DNA of 9,024 bases from the NCBI GenBank assembly GCA_031255395.1, contig JAIRSQ010000180.1:1-9024 (forward strand). The letters are read 5' to 3'. Shown here one piece after another: positions 6,024 to 9,024 of the stretch. A program made the position numbers and the translations under genes. The notes beneath the pieces are model-generated. The model ran no database searches. It worked only from the letters and a program-made list of their open reading frames with translations, and had not been told where the DNA came from. Numbering within the stretch: the first letter of the stretch is position 1; the number at the start of each line of letters is the position of its first letter. Source of the stretch: Spirochaetaceae bacterium (GTDB lineage: Bacteria; Spirochaetota; Spirochaetia; Treponematales; Breznakiellaceae).

Positions 6024-6883
6024 TGCCAAAGCTTTTGTTCAAACCTTTCCTGATTGCGGGGAAAAAAATATCCATGCTTACACTGGGAATTATTCTTTCG
6101 AGTCTCATGCTTCTTACCGCGTTGTTCGCCCCGCTGATTGAACCGCATGATCCTGTGAAGATGACGCTTGCGGATAAATTCATTGCCCCTAACGCGCTGC
6201 ATATTTTTGGAACCGATAACATGGGGCGAGACGTTTTTAGCCGGGTTGTGGAAGGTTCGCGTGTGTCTCTTGCCTCGGCGTTTATTGTTGTTTTGATAAG
6301 CGGCATCTTCGGTTTGCTGGCAGGCATGGTGTCTGGTTTCGCCGGAGGCGCGGTCGACATGGTTTTTATGCGCGCTGTTGATGTGTTGCTTGCTTTTCCG
6401 ACCATTGTATTCGCGCTGGCTATTTCAACCGTCCTTGGCATGGGGCCTATGAATCTAATTATAGCCATTTGCTGCATACATTGGACCGTCTATGCCCGTA
6501 TTACGCGCGGCGAGGTAATAATCCTTAAAAATGTTGAGTATATAGATGCGGCATGGGCTATTGGAAACAGGGGGATTCAGATTATTTTTAAATATTTCCT
6601 TCCTAATATTGTTTCAAAAATAGTGATAATGATGTCCCTTAATATAGGCGGGATTATCTTGTACTGTTCGGCACTGAGTTTTCTTGGTATCGGAGCGCAG
6701 CCGCCTTCGCCGGATTGGGGCGCAATGATCAGCGAAGGCAAAGAGTATATGCGGTACGCTCCGTGGATGGCATTCTTCCCGGGACTAGCGATTGCGGTTT
6801 CGGCGCTGGCTTTCAATATGCTTGGCGATGGGATCAGAGACATTCTTGATCCTAGAATGAGAGATGCCGCAAATATAGAGTAA
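6023..6883 (+). CDS. ABC importer permease, DppC/OppC/NikC type
   Basis: This is the second inner-membrane subunit, 286 residues. A first span at about 18-38 is followed by the family's diagnostic HIFGTDNMGRDVFSR (60-74), then spans at about 84-107, 119-139, 143-158, 199-219 and 248-267. The coupling loop is VEYIDAAWAIGNRG (171-184). LSFLGIGAQPPSPDWGAM (218-235) and GDGIRDILDPRMR (268-280) are highly characteristic of the DppC group. GGAGGG at 6012-6017 is a good ribosome site inside the end of the previous gene, and the ATG overlaps that gene's stop. The stop codon is directly followed by the ATG of the first ATPase. Partner of the DppB-type protein in one pore. Confidence 0.95.
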   Translation: MPKLLFKPFLIAGKKISMLTLGIILSSLMLLTALFAPLIEPHDPVKMTLADKFIAPNALHIFGTDNMGRDVFSRVVEGSRVSLASAFIVVLISGIFGLLAGMVSGFAGGAVDMVFMRAVDVLLAFPTIVFALAISTVLGMGPMNLIIAICCIHWTVYARITRGEVIILKNVEYIDAAWAIGNRGIQIIFKYFLPNIVSKIVIMMSLNIGGIILYCSALSFLGIGAQPPSPDWGAMISEGKEYMRYAPWMAFFPGLAIAVSALAFNMLGDGIRDILDPRMRDAANIE

Positions 6884-7846
6884 ATGGATATGGCGCCGTT
6901 ATTGCAGATAGAGAATTTAAATCTGGATTTTGTTATCAATCGTGAAAAGATTCATATACTGAATCGGGTTTCTCTGGAAATTTACCCGCACGAAGTTCTC
7001 GCGCTGATAGGCGAAACCGGTTGCGGAAAATCGGTGACAGGAAACGCCGTCCTAAGACTTATGCAAAACAATGTCCTCATGGAAGGCAGCGTACGTTACA
7101 AAGGCCGTGACATATACGCTATGAGCGAGGAAGAATTCCGCTTGCTACGCGGCAGGGAAATCGCGGCGATTCCCCAAAGTCCGGGGACGGCCCTTAATCC
7201 GCTGATGAAAATAGGCTTTCAGGCAAGCGAAGCGGCAATCGGCGCGAAAGTGGAAAAGGATAATAAAACCGCGGCCTTTCTTGTACGGCGCATATTTAGA
7301 AAACTCGGATTGCCGGACAACGATCATTTTTTCCAAAGTTACCCATGGAGTTTAAGCGGAGGTATGTGCCAAAGAGCGCTGATATCAATAGGAATTATAG
7401 CAAAGCCAAACCTGCTGATAGTGGATGAGCCGACCAAAGCGATTGACTGGGCTCTCAGACGAGAGGCGGTGGAACTGCTCGGAAAGCTCAGGCTGGAAAC
7501 AGGCTCCTCGATGCTTTTTATTACACATGATATTTCAGCAGCCCGCCATATAGCGGATAGAATTGCGGTAATGTACTGCGGCGAAATAGTAGAAACCGGA
7601 CTCGCTGAGGAAGTTATCAATAATCCGTTGCATCCATACACCATAGGCTTGATGAACGCACAGCCATCCCGCGGTTTTCACTGTATCAATGGATTTATGC
7701 CTTCTTTCAGGCAACTTCCCCCGGGATGCCGGTTCAGCAATCGCTGTGAATACGCGGATGCCCGCTGCAAAACGCATGAGCCTGAAACAAGCGTTTCTGA
7801 TAAGGAGCATAAAGTAAAATGCCTGCGGGGAAAACAATATGCATAA
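6884..7846 (+). CDS. ABC importer ATPase, DppD/OppD/NikD type
   Basis: This is one of the two cytoplasmic ATP-binding subunits, 320 residues. Walker A is GETGCGKS (43-50), the Q-loop has Q98 in IPQSPGTALNP, the signature is LSGGMCQR (157-164), Walker B is LLIVDEP with E182, and the H-loop is THD (H215). The D-loop reads TKAIDW (184-189) rather than the common TALDV. The C-terminal oligopeptide-type extension is present: LHPYTIGLM (249-257), then four cysteines C282, C288, C295 and C313 in the CRFSNRC...C...C arrangement. That arrangement is known from OppD/DppD proteins and is reported to hold an iron-sulfur cluster in at least one homologue. The start is immediately after the permease stop; an ATG two codons later (6890) is possible. 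The last eight bases overlap the next ATPase gene. Confidence 0.94.
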   Translation: MDMAPLLQIENLNLDFVINREKIHILNRVSLEIYPHEVLALIGETGCGKSVTGNAVLRLMQNNVLMEGSVRYKGRDIYAMSEEEFRLLRGREIAAIPQSPGTALNPLMKIGFQASEAAIGAKVEKDNKTAAFLVRRIFRKLGLPDNDHFFQSYPWSLSGGMCQRALISIGIIAKPNLLIVDEPTKAIDWALRREAVELLGKLRLETGSSMLFITHDISAARHIADRIAVMYCGEIVETGLAEEVINNPLHPYTIGLMNAQPSRGFHCINGFMPSFRQLPPGCRFSNRCEYADARCKTHEPETSVSDKEHKVKCLRGKQYA

Positions 7847-8612
7847 CGTTATCCTTGAAATCGCTAATCTTAGCAAGCGCTACTATACCGGTCTTTGGGA
7901 AAGACAGGCAGTTGACGCGGTTTGCGATATTAGTTTCACCGTCCAAAAAGGCGATATATTTGGTTTGATAGGCGGAAGCGGATGCGGAAAAACAAGCGTC
8001 ATAAAGATGGCGTTAGGGCTTTCACGGCCAAGCGGGGGAACAGTGCTCTATAAAGGCAAAGACCTTGTCACGGCAACGCGCAAAGAATGGTATTTTTTAC
8101 GTAAAGAAATTCAGGCTGTATTTCAACATCCTCAAATGACATTCAATCCTCGCCGGAATATTTACTTTGCCTGCGCTGAACCGGTGCGGCTTTACGGTCT
8201 TGCCCATGGCAAAAGGGATGAGGAACGTTTTGTTTTCAACATGATAGAAAAGGTCGGCATTTCGCGGGATCAGCTAAAAAAATTTCCGCACGAACTTTCC
8301 GGCGGACAGGCGCAACGCCTGTCAATTATCAGAGCCGTTTCCCTGAATCCGGAACTTCTTGTCTGTGATGAACCGACCTCGATGCTGGATGTTTCAGTTC
8401 AGGCGCAAATACTTCAACTTTTGTGGAATATTCATAAAGAAAGGCGCATGACTATGCTCTTTATCTCCCACGATCTGGATGTCGTACAGGCTTTTTGTAC
8501 CCATGTCGCCGTCATGCGCCAAGGAAAAATAGTTGAGTCAGGCCCGGTACACAAAGTATTTGAAACTCCTCAGCATGAATATACCAGATACCTGATTAGC
8601 TCCCGCCTTTGA
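7839..8612 (+). CDS. ABC importer ATPase, DppF/OppF/NikE type
   Basis: This is the second ATP-binding subunit, 257 residues. It has Walker A GGSGCGKT (45-52), Q-loop Q96 in VFQHPQMTFNP, signature LSGGQAQR (153-160), Walker B LLVCDEP with E178, D-loop SMLD (181-184) and H-loop H211. It ends shortly after HEYTRYLISSRL, so the cysteine-containing C-terminal extension seen in the first ATPase is absent. That short form is like NikE rather than the longer DppF. It overlaps the previous gene by 8 nt and is the last gene of the unit. Together with the TKAIDW-type partner it should form an asymmetric ATPase pair. Family assignment is firm; the transported substrate is not determined. Confidence 0.94.
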   Translation: MHNVILEIANLSKRYYTGLWERQAVDAVCDISFTVQKGDIFGLIGGSGCGKTSVIKMALGLSRPSGGTVLYKGKDLVTATRKEWYFLRKEIQAVFQHPQMTFNPRRNIYFACAEPVRLYGLAHGKRDEERFVFNMIEKVGISRDQLKKFPHELSGGQAQRLSIIRAVSLNPELLVCDEPTSMLDVSVQAQILQLLWNIHKERRMTMLFISHDLDVVQAFCTHVAVMRQGKIVESGPVHKVFETPQHEYTRYLISSRL

Positions 8613-8616
8613 TATC

Positions 8617-8632
8617 AAACCGCAAGCGGTTT
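8617..8632 (+). terminator. Weak terminator-like hairpin after the operon
   Basis: AAACCG (8617-8622), loop CAAG, CGGTTT (8627-8632) form a 6-bp stem five bases after the last ATPase stop. The following sequence (AATCATGG) has no extended T-run, so termination efficiency is doubtful. Its position at the end of a six-gene unit supports the call. Confidence 0.4.
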
Positions 8633-8641
8633 AATCATGGG

Positions 8642-9024
8642 TGTCAGTCACTTTTCGCCGGTCAAGCGCCACCGCGTCGCTAGTCCGTAAGACGCCAAAC
8701 CCGACCCACGAGCAAATGAGGAGTGAAGAATGGTGTCGCGTTCTGGTTTAAAGTTGTCACATGAGGAGAGGAAACGTGAAAGAAGCGGTACGATACGGAG
8801 AGGCGTTTAAGCTGAGGTTTGTAGAGGATATAGCCGGGGGGAAGTATACGAGCGTCGAGGAGGCGAGGCGCAAGAACGGGATTAGTGGATTCTCGACGGT
8901 TAGCGAGCGGCTAAAGCGGTACGGGCGGGAAGATATACTGCCCAAAATGATAAAGGCGGGAACGATGAACGGGATAGACGAGATGCGGGCGGCCCGGAGC
9001 AGGATACGGGAACCGGGAGCGGCC
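8642..9024 (+). mobile_element. Left part of an IS3-type insertion sequence, truncated by the window
   Basis: The transposase start at 8776 implies an insertion element whose left end lies in 8613-8760. A candidate boundary is TGTCAGTCAC at 8642, since IS3-family ends usually begin with TG; this is only a guess, as the right end is outside the window and no repeat pair can be compared. The 160 nt before the gene hold no other open frame of note. ATGAGGAG occurs twice (8716-8723 and 8761-8768). Confidence 0.35.
8776..9024 (+). CDS. IS3/IS911-type transposase OrfA, N-terminal part
   Basis: The frame is open for 83 codons to the window end. It begins with a basic, helix-turn-helix-like region: YGEAFKLRFVEDIAGGKY, then TSVEEARRKNGI, then STVSERLKRYGRED. 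This is the arrangement of OrfA DNA-binding proteins of IS3-family elements (F-K-x-x-x-V, conserved KxGI, then xTVxxWxKxYG, here with E-R in place of the tryptophan position). The GTG at 8776 is preceded by AGGAGAGG (8764-8771). An in-frame ATG at 8761 has no ribosome site, so GTG is favoured. Codon use is rich in AGG, CGG and GGG, unlike the importer genes. Whether the OrfB catalytic DDE partner follows cannot be seen, nor whether the element is intact. Assignment is from pattern, at moderate certainty. Confidence 0.65.
   Translation, partial: MKEAVRYGEAFKLRFVEDIAGGKYTSVEEARRKNGISGFSTVSERLKRYGREDILPKMIKAGTMNGIDEMRAARSRIREPGAA

Noticed and set aside
8757..8945. Minus-strand open frame over the transposase start
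   Set aside because: It is antisense to a frame with clear transposase features and a good ribosome site, and shows no motif of its own.

Overview
The window looks like accessory chromosome of a host-associated anaerobe, most likely a spirochaete of the Treponema type. The hints are a BspA-type leucine-rich-repeat protein, two lipoproteins with relaxed lipoboxes, and a mid-range, patchy base composition. This placement is inference; no rRNA or other marker gene is present.

Layout. Bases 1-405 hold the C-terminal end of a BspA/LRR_5 protein made of five 23-residue repeats. Four bases later comes trpF (phosphoribosylanthranilate isomerase), with no other trp gene in view. Facing it on the minus strand is a two-gene unit, a MutT-type Nudix hydrolase followed by an SH3-domain lipoprotein, joined by an ATGA overlap. 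Bases 1887-2721 contain no protein gene. They hold a repeat of about 166 bp with CGTCATTGCGAGC/GCTCGCAATGACG ends, an inverted repeat, a good sigma70-type promoter, and a leader of about 245 nt that can fold into several hairpins, including a terminator-like stem with a U-tract. Bases 2722-8612 carry a six-gene, same-strand module: a class I SAM-dependent methyltransferase, then a complete peptide/nickel-family (Opp/Dpp/Nik) ABC importer comprising a binding lipoprotein, two permeases and two ATPases. After a weak terminator, the window ends in the N-terminal part of an IS3-type transposase OrfA that runs off the edge.

How the genes may work together. The leader promoter probably drives the methyltransferase and, through or past a second terminator at 3445-3463, the transporter. 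The four transporter genes after the binding protein are joined by overlaps or have almost no gap, so one importer complex is expected. A stand-alone methyltransferase in front of such an importer suggests that the imported compound is methylated, or that uptake is tied to metal, cofactor or one-carbon metabolism. The substrate cannot be read from the sequence.

The most interesting part is the uncharacterised structured leader at about 2477-2721, a candidate attenuator or riboswitch. I could not match it to a known class by eye. The module is also visibly more AT-rich than the genes on its left, and it lies between a dispersed repeat and an insertion sequence, which fits acquisition as a unit.
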